A DNA stretch of 64,000 nt from Deltaproteobacteria bacterium (GTDB taxonomy: Bacteria > Desulfobacterota > Binatia > UBA1149 > SPBQ01), in the NCBI GenBank assembly GCA_029262375.1, contig JAJCZM010000044.1, positions 62,001-126,000 on the forward strand, read 5' to 3'. Below are positions 20,148-27,287 of this stretch, in pieces. Position numbers and translations under genes: made by a program. Positions within the stretch are counted from its first letter, which is position 1; every line of letters begins with the position of its first letter. The notes below the pieces were generated by a model, which saw only the letters and a program-made list of their open reading frames with translations, did no database searches and was not told the DNA's origin.

Positions 20148-20984
20148 CTAGCCGATCCGCATCAGTCGTTCGATTCGCTCGTCGGTCGGAGGGTGCGTGC
20201 TGAAAAGCTTCGTGATCCCACCGACTCCCGCGAACGGCGCCATGATGAAGAGATGGGCGGTCGCCGGATTGGCATCCATCGGCGCACGCGCGACGGCGGA
20301 TTCTATCTTTCGAAGTGCGCTTGCCAGGCCACCCGGGTTGCCGGCAATTTTTGCTCCACCCGCATCGGCCGCGAACTCGCGAGAGCGGGAGATTGCAGCC
20401 TGGATCAGCATGGCAGCGAAGGGCGCAATTAATGCGACCGCAATCATGGCCAGCGGACTTCCATTGTCGCCACTGCGACGACCCCCGCCGAAGATAGCAG
20501 CCCATCTCGCCATGCTTGCCAACATCATGATCGCGGCGCCTATCGTGGCGGCAACGGACTGAATCAAGATATCGCGGTGGGCCACGTGCGCGAGCTCATG
20601 CGCCATGACGCCCTCGAGTTCTTCCTGGTTGAGCATCCGAATGAGGCCTTCTGTCGCGGCAACCGATGCATGGCTGGGATTGCGACCCGTGGCGAAAGCA
20701 TTCGGCGACTGCGTCGGAATGACGAATACCTTCGGCATGGGCAGGCCGCTTCTCAGTGTCAGCTTCTGAACGAGCCGGTACAGCGGATGATCCGGTCCGA
20801 CCTCTCCGGCACGGTACATCTTCAAAACGATGCGATCGGAGAACCAGTACGAACCGAAATTCATCACGACCGCAAAAAAGAAGGCGATCATCATTCCCGA
20901 TTGACCGCCCACCGAACCGCCGATCAGGAGCAGCACCGCGCTCAACGCGGAAAGCAACACCGCGGTTTTTACGTAACTAGCCAT
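20148..20984 (-). CDS. htpX: HtpX-like M48 zinc metalloprotease
   Basis: Inner-membrane endopeptidase of 278 residues for quality control of membrane proteins. Two membrane helices near the N-terminus (about 6-27 and 30-50) are followed by the zinc site HELAH in EGVMAHELAHVAHRD (near 128-132), two more hydrophobic segments, and the third ligand Glu in SRSREFAADAGGAKI. The C-terminus has the usual THPPTDERI stretch, where HtpX proteins end. Length and layout match bacterial HtpX. With SppA on the opposite strand it makes a small membrane-proteolysis pair, though the genes converge and are not co-transcribed. Confidence 0.95.
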   Translation of the reverse strand: MASYVKTAVLLSALSAVLLLIGGSVGGQSGMMIAFFFAVVMNFGSYWFSDRIVLKMYRAGEVGPDHPLYRLVQKLTLRSGLPMPKVFVIPTQSPNAFATGRNPSHASVAATEGLIRMLNQEELEGVMAHELAHVAHRDILIQSVAATIGAAIMMLASMARWAAIFGGGRRSGDNGSPLAMIAVALIAPFAAMLIQAAISRSREFAADAGGAKIAGNPGGLASALRKIESAVARAPMDANPATAHLFIMAPFAGVGGITKLFSTHPPTDERIERLMRIG

Positions 20985-21034
20985 GGGACGGATTCTAACC
21001 TCGGTTCGTCACCGCGCAACCGACGACTCGGGAA

Positions 21035-21832
21035 TTAGCCGGCGCAGCGCTCGACTCGCACTTGCGCGCCGGGCGCTGCTCGACCGCTTAGATGGTTCCC
21101 AGCCGACCCCCCAACGAGCGCGACTTCGAGTCGATCGTTACTACCGATGAGCGCGATCAGTACCCCGACGGCAGCGTCGGCATAGGTTCGGCGGAGCGGC
21201 CCGATATCAGTCTCGGCAATCGTAACAGCGACGGTTCCACCCAACGCGCCGATATCGTCGCGAGACAGATTCGTCACCAGGTTCCCGAAGTGGTCCGCGT
21301 ACATCACCTCACCGACAAGCCCCGTCTGCGTGACTTGCGGCTTCGGTAGGTCGACTGCAACGAGAGAGTCCAGTGGGACTCGTGATCCGAGTTCTGCCGG
21401 CGTCGCGCCCGCGGCAATGCGGCCGGCAATCGGCGCGAACACATCACGCCCATGAAACGTCGCACTAACGTCGCCCGCAAAGTGTTCCGAACGGTCTAGG
21501 ACGTAGGCATTCGCTTCGGGAGTGCGCGCAAGCATCAACAACCCGTTGTCAGGTCCTACAAGAACATAGTCGGCGCAGTCGATCACGAGCGCGTTTCGCG
21601 CCGACCCCACCCCCGGATCAACCACCGCGACATGGATCGTGCCGACCGGGAAGTGTCCGACGGCGGCGGCCAGCGCGAGAGCGCCCCGCGTGACCTGGCC
21701 TGGTTCGATCTCGTGGGTGATGTCGACGAGGGTCGCATCGCGGCAGCGGGTAAGTACCGCTCCCTTCATCGCGCCGACGTACTCGTCGCGGGTGGAGAAA
21801 TCCGTAAGGAACGTAACGATCGGGCGTGACAC
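21035..21832 (-). CDS. S-adenosyl-L-methionine hydroxide adenosyltransferase (DUF62 family)
   Basis: Enzyme of 265 residues that cleaves SAM with water to adenosine and methionine. It begins VTFLTDFSTRDEYVGAMKG, matching the conserved TLTTDFGxxDxYVGxMKG, then ITHEIEPGQVTRGAL, HVAVVDPGVGS, LVGPDNGLL and ATFHGRDVFAPIAGRIA, all hallmarks of the family. The C-terminal beta-barrel has the conserved YADHFGNLVTNL. The related fluorinase and chlorinase are unlikely without the halide-loop insert. The next gene on the same strand, 16 bases upstream, is a small unknown protein that may be co-transcribed. Confidence 0.93.
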   Translation of the reverse strand: MSRPIVTFLTDFSTRDEYVGAMKGAVLTRCRDATLVDITHEIEPGQVTRGALALAAAVGHFPVGTIHVAVVDPGVGSARNALVIDCADYVLVGPDNGLLMLARTPEANAYVLDRSEHFAGDVSATFHGRDVFAPIAGRIAAGATPAELGSRVPLDSLVAVDLPKPQVTQTGLVGEVMYADHFGNLVTNLSRDDIGALGGTVAVTIAETDIGPLRRTYADAAVGVLIALIGSNDRLEVALVGGSAGNHLSGRAAPGAQVRVERCAG

Positions 21833-21848
21833 GACGTTTCGCCGCTGC

Positions 21849-22208
21849 TCAGCTCTGCCCCGGCTTCTTCGGTGTACCGGCCTGCGACTGGATGATTGCG
21901 AGATTCTGCTCGACCGCCTGTTTGTCGTCGGCGGCGAGGCCTTTGATCAGCTCTCCAGTCACGGCGCGCATCATCGCGCCCTCGGCCGCCCCCAGCGCAT
22001 CGCCTAGCGTGGCTAGCTCCGACATTCCGCGGGCGAGTGCAAGAATTGCTTCCTCACGCTGCCCCCTATCGCGGGCAGCCATGGCCAAGGTCAGCTGTTC
22101 TTTCGCTCGCTCCACACCGGGAACCGCAGCGGGGCCGAGAACGGTCTTGAGTTCGTCGATACCGCCCACGAAACGCTCGAGGGCCCAGAGTCTTTCGTCT
22201 TCAGACAT
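21849..22208 (-). CDS. Small conserved-looking helical protein of unknown function
   Basis: A 119-residue, mostly helical, soluble protein without Cys. It is rich in Ala, Glu and Leu (VERAKEQLTLAMAARDRGQR, then EAILALARGMSELATLGDAL) with a short polar C-terminus. I do not recognise the family. It starts at ATG 22208 and stops 16 bases before the SAM hydroxide adenosyltransferase start, so the two are likely one transcript. It is kept because codon use and spacing match its neighbours and no competing frame is better. A divergent YciI gene starts about 60 bases away. Confidence 0.6.
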   Translation of the reverse strand: MSEDERLWALERFVGGIDELKTVLGPAAVPGVERAKEQLTLAMAARDRGQREEAILALARGMSELATLGDALGAAEGAMMRAVTGELIKGLAADDKQAVEQNLAIIQSQAGTPKKPGQS

Positions 22209-22269
22209 GCTGCGCTAGGTTGGGATTCGCCCACCGAAACGGCGGGGCCTGGAAGGAAATATAGTCACT

Positions 22270-22554
22270 ATGTTGTTCGTCATTATCGGCCGCGACGGTC
22301 CTGATGCAAAAGAACTGCGGCCGAAGATCCGTCCCGACCATCTCGCCCATCTAGCACCGTACGATGCACAGGGGCGCGTGCGCCTGGCAGGTCCGTTGAC
22401 CGACGGGACCGGTAGCCTGATCGTCCTGGAAGCGGCCGACCTCGCTGAAGCGCAAGCGATCGCAGATGCCGATCCGTATCGCCAACGCGGCGTTTTCGCC
22501 GAGGTCGACATTCACCCCTTCATGCAGGTCTTTCCGGCAGTCGATGAGAACTGA
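22270..22554 (+). CDS. YciI family protein
   Basis: A 94-residue single-domain protein of the dimeric alpha/beta-barrel YCII family. It reads MLFVIIGRDGPDAKELRPKI, then DHLAHLAPYDAQGRVRLAGP and the family-typical ADLAEAQAIADADPYRQRGV with the closing VDIHPF. The Asp in DADPY and the His in the early helix are the residues thought to form the active-site-like pocket. Biochemical role is unknown. It starts at ATG 22270 and is followed after about 36 bases by the Xaa-Pro aminopeptidase on the same strand. Confidence 0.9.
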   Translation: MLFVIIGRDGPDAKELRPKIRPDHLAHLAPYDAQGRVRLAGPLTDGTGSLIVLEAADLAEAQAIADADPYRQRGVFAEVDIHPFMQVFPAVDEN

Positions 22555-22590
22555 CGCGGCGCTGCCCGACTATGCTAGCCTGACACTACG

Positions 22591-23916
22591 ATGACGCTCA
22601 ACGGTCCAGACGCGAAAGCCTACCAAACACGTAGAGACGCCCTGCTCGCGCGACTGGAGAATGCGGTTCTGTTCATCGCGGGACCTCCGGAGGCGATCTA
22701 TGCGAACGACGTGCACTATCGCTACCGTCCCGACACGAATATTCGCTACCTGACCGGTTTCGAGGAGCCGTCTTCGCTCCTGCTCGCGAAAGGTACGAGC
22801 GACGAGTCCGGAACGACCATGTTCGTGCGCCCACGCGACCCTGACGCCGAGACCTGGACGGGAAGGCGCGCTGGAATAGACGGAGCAAAAGCGATCTATG
22901 GCGCCGATCACGCCCATGGGATTGACGAAGCGCTCGTCGTTCTAGAACGGCATCTTCGCCAAGCCGACACTCTATATTTCGCGCACTGTCTCGACCGCTC
23001 AATCAACGAACGCGTGATGGAGATCGTTCATCGCGTCAATCTCGAGCGGCCGCGAACAGGAGCGAGCCACGTCGTCGTCGCCGATGTCCGTGCGCTGCTC
23101 GATGAAATGCGCCTGCACAAGGACGCCGGCGAACTCGACCTCATGCGTCGCGCATGCGACGTGAGCGCGGCTGCGCATCGTCGCTCCATGCGGTCCGTCG
23201 TACCCGGGATGAGCGAATTCGACGTGGAAGCGATGCTCGAGCATGATTTCCGCCGCGGGGGATGCAGCGCGCCGGCTTACGGGACGATCGCGGCCTGCGG
23301 CGACAACGCCACCGTCCTGCACTACACCCAGAACGACCAACCGTTGACCGACGGAGCACTCATACTGATCGATGCCGGTGGCGAGTACGGCGGCTACTGC
23401 GCCGACATCACGCGCACCTGGCCGATCGGTCCCCGCTTCAATGAGAAGCAGGCGGCGCTGTACGACGTCGTCCTGGCGGCACAGCTTGCAGCCATCGACG
23501 GCGTTAAGCCCGGCGCGACCATCGACGGACTCCACGAAATCGCCGTGCGGGTACTGGTCCAGGGGCTCGTCGACCTCGGCCTGCTCACTGGGCCTGTAGC
23601 CGCCTGTATCGATTCGACCAGCTATCGCGATTTCTACATGCACCGGACCAGTCATTGGCTGGGCATGGACGTGCACGATGCCGGTGCTTACCGCGTCAAC
23701 GGCGAGCCGCGTCGACTAGAGCCCGGGATGGTACTCACGGTCGAACCGGGACTGTATGTCGGCCCCGCCGTCAAAGAAGCCAAAGGCTACGAGGGAATAG
23801 GAATTCGCATCGAGGACGACGTGGTCGTCACGAGTACCGGATCCGAGGTGCTGACATCCGGCGCGCCGAAGGAACGTTCAGAGATCGAGGCGCTGCGGGC
23901 CGAAGCCCTTTCCTGA
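22591..23916 (+). CDS. pepP: Xaa-Pro aminopeptidase (M24B, PepP type)
   Basis: Dinuclear-metal peptidase of 441 residues that removes N-terminal residues preceding proline. The N-terminal aminopeptidase-P domain (about 8-140) includes NDVHYRYRPDTNIRYLTGF. In the pita-bread domain the five metal ligands are visible: Asp in LIDAGGEYGGYCADITRTW (two Asp), His in HRTSHWLGMDVHD, Glu in TVEPGLYV and Glu in GIRIEDDVVV. Length and motif order match E. coli PepP (441 residues). It begins at ATG 22591, shortly after the YciI gene. Confidence 0.96.
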   Translation: MTLNGPDAKAYQTRRDALLARLENAVLFIAGPPEAIYANDVHYRYRPDTNIRYLTGFEEPSSLLLAKGTSDESGTTMFVRPRDPDAETWTGRRAGIDGAKAIYGADHAHGIDEALVVLERHLRQADTLYFAHCLDRSINERVMEIVHRVNLERPRTGASHVVVADVRALLDEMRLHKDAGELDLMRRACDVSAAAHRRSMRSVVPGMSEFDVEAMLEHDFRRGGCSAPAYGTIAACGDNATVLHYTQNDQPLTDGALILIDAGGEYGGYCADITRTWPIGPRFNEKQAALYDVVLAAQLAAIDGVKPGATIDGLHEIAVRVLVQGLVDLGLLTGPVAACIDSTSYRDFYMHRTSHWLGMDVHDAGAYRVNGEPRRLEPGMVLTVEPGLYVGPAVKEAKGYEGIGIRIEDDVVVTSTGSEVLTSGAPKERSEIEALRAEALS

Positions 23917-23929
23917 GTCTCCGGGCTCG

Positions 23930-24214
23930 CTATCGCGTTCCGGCGTTACGCTGTAGGTAATCGAGGATTTCCTGCTTCGTTGCGGCAGGCATCGGTCGTT
24001 GTCGGCGCGTCATCTCACGGTCCATGCGATCGACCACCGTGCGCCACATTCCAGCCGTGAACATCTCCGGTCGATACACGACGTGGCAACTCCCACAGGC
24101 CCGCACATAGGTCTTTGCGACCGGCGACTCGGCTTCGGGAAGAGGCGTAGAAGCACACCCCACGAACGCGGCGATCGCGAGCAGAAGTAAGCAGTGCCTG
24201 AAAATCGTCTTCAT
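23930..24214 (-). CDS. Small c-type cytochrome lipoprotein
   Basis: A 94-residue exported protein. The signal peptide MKTIFRHCLLLLAIAAFVGC ends in a lipobox (AFVGC), so Cys20 is probably acylated and the protein membrane-anchored. A single heme-c site CGSCH lies in VRACGSCHVVYRPEMFTAGMW, and a Met further on (about 62-70) could be the sixth ligand. The C-terminal helix AATKQEILDYLQRNAG resembles class I cytochromes. ATG 24214 is chosen because the lipobox fits the usual length; the frame is open 12 codons further. It overlaps no gene, but the next - strand gene ends at 24232 just upstream. Partner enzymes are not evident. Confidence 0.85.
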   Translation of the reverse strand: MKTIFRHCLLLLAIAAFVGCASTPLPEAESPVAKTYVRACGSCHVVYRPEMFTAGMWRTVVDRMDREMTRRQRPMPAATKQEILDYLQRNAGTR

Positions 24215-24231
24215 GTGCTCAGTAAAAATAA

Positions 24232-24720
24232 TCATAGCTCGCGACGACACCGCGCTTCCTGAAGGGGTGCCTCTGCCACCGAGACTTCGACCGAAGTCAC
24301 GCCGCGCTCCTTGAGAATACCGAGCGTCTCCATGAGTCGACCGCAGACGTATGCCGCGAGTTCTTCTGCCGAACTGTGACGAATGGGGAGCAGCGCGCAG
24401 TCGGCCTCGGGAAAGCTGAAACGCGATCCGTCCTCAGATTGTAGGTCAACCTGTCCATCGCGGCATTCGATCTTCAAACAATCGCTCTGCATCGGCACGA
24501 TCGTTCGCTCGTTGATCCCTTCGCAAATCTCTCGCGCGGCCGACTTGATGTCACCGAAATCGACCACGTACCCGTCGTCACCAAGGGCGCCTTCGATTCG
24601 TACCGACACGCGGTAGTTGTGACCGTGCAGTCTCTCGCGAAAACCGGGGTAAGCCATGAAGTGCGCAGCGTTAAACTTGAAATAGTCCTTGCTGACGAAG
24701 ACTTCGTACTTCTCTGACAT
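24232..24720 (-). CDS. 6-pyruvoyltetrahydropterin synthase family, PTPS-III type (ExxHGH)
   Basis: Zinc-dependent pterin enzyme of 162 residues. Zinc ligands are His20 in FNAAHF and His32/His34 in LHGHNY. In QueD and eukaryotic PTPS the catalytic Cys precedes this HGH (CxxxHGH). Here the stretch is GFRERLHGHNY, with Glu29 at ExxHGH and no Cys nearby. Established knowledge: this pattern defines PTPS-III, which replaces dihydroneopterin aldolase FolB by making 6-hydroxymethyl-dihydropterin directly from dihydroneopterin triphosphate. FolE, the enzyme before it, is encoded at 40813-41370. The C-terminal HSSAEELAAYV and VEVSVAEAP are family-typical. Annotation as QueD would be the naive alternative; queE in this window makes that worth testing. 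Confidence 0.9.
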   Translation of the reverse strand: MSEKYEVFVSKDYFKFNAAHFMAYPGFRERLHGHNYRVSVRIEGALGDDGYVVDFGDIKSAAREICEGINERTIVPMQSDCLKIECRDGQVDLQSEDGSRFSFPEADCALLPIRHSSAEELAAYVCGRLMETLGILKERGVTSVEVSVAEAPLQEARCRREL

Positions 24721-24747
24721 TGTATGCTCGCTCTCTACGTCGCGACG

Positions 24748-25812
24748 CTAAGCGACCGCGTTCCTGCTTTCTTGCGGCTCGTCGAGTTCGTAGTCGCGCA
24801 GGATGAACTCTGAAAAAATACCGAGAACATCGGTGCAGTTTTTTGCTGCACCGATACGCTGACGAGCTTGCGCGCTTCCCGGCAGTCCCTTCACCATGCG
24901 GCAAGCGAACCCGCGGAATCGTCCCTGGAATGCGCGCTCCGGCAACGCTTCCTCCAAGTACCCCTTGAACCGTCCAAGCGCGTCTACTCGTTCCTGCGGC
25001 GTCGGCACGGGAATGGGTAGTCCATCGGCCAGCGCCTTCACCTGAGCGAAGATCCACGGATTCCCCATCGCTGCGCGCCCGATCATGACTGCATCGGCGC
25101 TGCCGCGCTCGAGCCGGTCGATAGCGTCGGCGGGGTCAACGACGTCCCCGCTGCCTGCTACCGGGATCGAGAGTTCGGAGCGAATTTTTTGCACGAGAGA
25201 CCAATCCGCTTCACCGCTATAGAGTTGCACCCGCGTCCTACCGTGCACGGCAAGCATTGCGGCCCCCTCGCCCTCGGCGAGCCGCGCAATCTCCATCGCA
25301 TTCAGACAATCACCGTCCCAACCGGACCTGACTTTCACCGTCATTGGAATACTTACCGCCGCTCGAATTCCGCGAAGAATTTCGCGCAGACGATCCGGCG
25401 TTCGCATCAACTGCGCTCCGCCGCCTCGCTTGACGACCTTGGGCGCCGGACAACCGCAGTTGATATCCACGATGTCTGCACCGACTTCTTCAACCATGAG
25501 TGCTGCACGCACCATTCGATCGACATCGGCGCCGAATATTTGGATCGAGAAAGGGCGCTCGGATTCTTCGTAGCGCAGCATCTCGATAGTCTTGCGGTTG
25601 TCCCGGGTCAGCCCTTCCGCAGCGACAAACTCGCTGACCAGCAGGCCGACGGCATTCCCGCTACAAGACTTCACCAGTCGGCGAAATGCACAATCGGTCA
25701 CACCGGACATCGGTGAGAGGATCAAATTCGTAGACGTACGCACACCGCCAAGATCCAATCGGGCAAGCGGTTTCGAAACGGAATCTTGAAGTTTTAGGGA
25801 ATCGTCGAGCAC
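24748..25812 (-). CDS. dusB: tRNA-dihydrouridine synthase (DusB/NifR3-like)
   Basis: FMN enzyme of 354 residues that reduces specific uridines in tRNA. The TIM barrel begins LILSPMSGVTDCAFRRLV. The catalytic Cys is in DINCGCPAPKVVKRGGGAQL, and later motifs MTVKVRSGWDGD, LAVHGRTRVQLYSG, VAGSGDVVDPADAI and AVMIGRAAMGNPWIF complete the Dus signature. The helical tRNA-binding domain fills the C-terminal 100 residues. The start is GTG 25812. It reads toward the PTPS-III gene, 27 bases away, and lies downstream of a strong hairpin. Specificity among Dus subfamilies is inferred from the motif set and is moderately sure. Confidence 0.93.
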   Translation of the reverse strand: MLDDSLKLQDSVSKPLARLDLGGVRTSTNLILSPMSGVTDCAFRRLVKSCSGNAVGLLVSEFVAAEGLTRDNRKTIEMLRYEESERPFSIQIFGADVDRMVRAALMVEEVGADIVDINCGCPAPKVVKRGGGAQLMRTPDRLREILRGIRAAVSIPMTVKVRSGWDGDCLNAMEIARLAEGEGAAMLAVHGRTRVQLYSGEADWSLVQKIRSELSIPVAGSGDVVDPADAIDRLERGSADAVMIGRAAMGNPWIFAQVKALADGLPIPVPTPQERVDALGRFKGYLEEALPERAFQGRFRGFACRMVKGLPGSAQARQRIGAAKNCTDVLGIFSEFILRDYELDEPQESRNAVA

Positions 25813-25818
25813 GTTCGA

Positions 25819-25848
25819 GCGCGACCGGCACCCGACGGCCGGTCGCGC
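25819..25848. terminator. Perfect GC-rich hairpin between xre and dusB, no U-tract
   Basis: GCGCGACCGGC (25819-25829) pairs with GCCGGTCGCGC (25838-25848) around an 8-base loop. It lies after the stop of the small XRE gene and directly before the dusB start, both on the - strand. It may end or attenuate transcription from xre, but no U-run follows. Confidence 0.5.
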
Positions 25849-25891
25849 ATGGACATCAGGTTAGTCAGCCCCGAAGTTCCCTGCAACCAAG

Positions 25892-26152
25892 CTACCGATC
25901 ACGACGACCACCGCCCGGCCTCCCGGGGAAGTACGCCTTGCGCGTAACGCCGTACGGCTTTTCTTCGTAGACGAAGGCTTCTTCGACCGGCACCTCGAGC
26001 GCTTCGCAGATCTTTAGCGCAGTGCGCACGGTAGGTACGATGCGCGAGTTCTTCACGCGATTGATATAGCTCTGCGCGAGACCTGTGCGACGGGACAGTT
26101 CCATTTCGGTCCAGCCCTTCTCGTACAGGATCTTCGATATTCTGGTTTTCAT
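25892..26152 (-). CDS. Small XRE-family helix-turn-helix regulator
   Basis: An 86-residue DNA-binding protein. Residues 1-60 form one Cro/C1-type HTH domain: TRISKILYEKGWTEMELSRR, then TGLAQSYINRVKNSRIVPTV as recognition region and KICEALEVPVEEAF at the end. The C-terminal tail is short, basic and Gly-rich, with no sensor domain. ATG 26152 is chosen as the conserved start; an in-frame start six codons upstream is possible. Targets are unknown. No antitoxin partner or phage gene is adjacent, so a housekeeping or autoregulatory role is as likely as any. Confidence 0.88.
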   Translation of the reverse strand: MKTRISKILYEKGWTEMELSRRTGLAQSYINRVKNSRIVPTVRTALKICEALEVPVEEAFVYEEKPYGVTRKAYFPGRPGGGRRDR

Positions 26153-26379
26153 GTGCTGCCCATCCTCCAATCGCGATGCTTTGCTCGAGCTGCGCTGCGA
26201 TCACTGTATGTGTCGCGAACGAGCCCGTGTCTCTTGCGTGCGCGTCGTGTGCTACGCGCGCCAGCCGTGCGATGTGATGAGCCAGTGTTAATGGGTCTGC
26301 CCTGCTCCGGTCAATTACAGGGGCGCATCCGCGGCGAATTCGCCGGGCTTTGTTGATAGCGACCTAGATACGAATACAG

Positions 26380-27174
26380 CTATTGCGGCGGCCCGACCTT
26401 TTCGAGCCGTTCCACCGTAAACATTTCGGGCTCCAGATCGGCGTCGTACTCGACCGCATCGAGGACGATGCGTGAACTCGTTCCCAACACGACGTTGCGC
26501 ATCGAGAGACTGGTCGGCGTTGGATGTCCGTCGCGCAATTCGACGGCATCAATCGTACCGACCTTGAGAAGAACGTCTTTCCTATCGTAGTACTCAGTGT
26601 GAAGCGGCAGCGCGTTCTCTTTGTCGAGCGCCGACACGATCCTTCCGTATGGGATGAGGGGGTCGTGACTGCGGGTTTCCACACGCACGCAGGGCCGACC
26701 GCCCACCGAGGTATCGCCCATCAGAGAATGTTCACCGGCCTCGACCCGAACTCTCGCCAGATCCGCGTAGTAAAAATCGCTTCCCACGAATGCGTCGCCC
26801 GCGCCGTGAATCGCGACCCGGCGAACACGACGATAGGCGGGGAGATAAAGCCACTGATCGGCCGGCCCGTTGAGAACATCCCTGCTGAGCAACGTCATGC
26901 CGGCGATCGTTTTCGGTTCAGTGATTACGAACAGGCGATCCGCCAATTTCTGGTCTCGAGTGGCGCGCACGCTGCGCCCCGTACGCCGCAGTGTTGAACC
27001 ATCGGATCGAACGATCTCGAGCGTGAACTTCGCATCCATGTTCGCTGCCGGAAAACGTGCCGCCTGTGAGCGTTCGAGCCACGCGGAGGCATCCAGCGGC
27101 TGCGCGTCGACGCGGCCGTGCACCGAGAGCGCAATCGCGAGAGCGAGTAGAATACAGCGTGTTTTCCGGCGCAT
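26380..27174 (-). CDS. Outer membrane lipoprotein-sorting-like protein (LolA fold, COG2834 type)
   Basis: Periplasmic protein of 264 residues with a signal peptide (MRRKTRCILLALAIALSVHG, cleaved near VDAQP). The body is the LolA/LolB-like beta-sandwich family often found beside RND transporters: SLTL-like strands are followed by KTIAGMTLLSRDVLNGPADQ and WLYLPAYRRVRRVA, then FVGSDFYYADLA and a long C-terminal sheet. These proteins probably bind a lipid or lipoprotein acyl chain; the ligand is unknown. It is not the classical LolA, which is encoded at 49053-49730. Upstream on the same strand is the Cys-rich secreted protein, with a strong hairpin between them. Confidence 0.82.
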   Translation of the reverse strand: MRRKTRCILLALAIALSVHGRVDAQPLDASAWLERSQAARFPAANMDAKFTLEIVRSDGSTLRRTGRSVRATRDQKLADRLFVITEPKTIAGMTLLSRDVLNGPADQWLYLPAYRRVRRVAIHGAGDAFVGSDFYYADLARVRVEAGEHSLMGDTSVGGRPCVRVETRSHDPLIPYGRIVSALDKENALPLHTEYYDRKDVLLKVGTIDAVELRDGHPTPTSLSMRNVVLGTSSRIVLDAVEYDADLEPEMFTVERLEKVGPPQ

Positions 27175-27234
27175 GGTGCTTCCAGCGTCGGCCCCGATGG
27201 GGCGAGAGTCAAGCGAACGCGAGGACTTCGCTCT

Positions 27235-27268
27235 CGGCCGGCCTACCCTCGATCGAGTAGGCCGGCCG
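27235..27268. terminator. Perfect 12-base-pair hairpin after the secreted Cys-rich gene, no U-tract
   Basis: CGGCCGGCCTAC (27235-27246) pairs with GTAGGCCGGCCG (27257-27268) around a 10-base loop. It lies 19 bases past the stop of the gene at 27288-29522 on the - strand and before the next start at 27174. No U-run follows on either strand. Confidence 0.55.
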
Positions 27269-27287
27269 CTGAGACAAATACCGCAGA

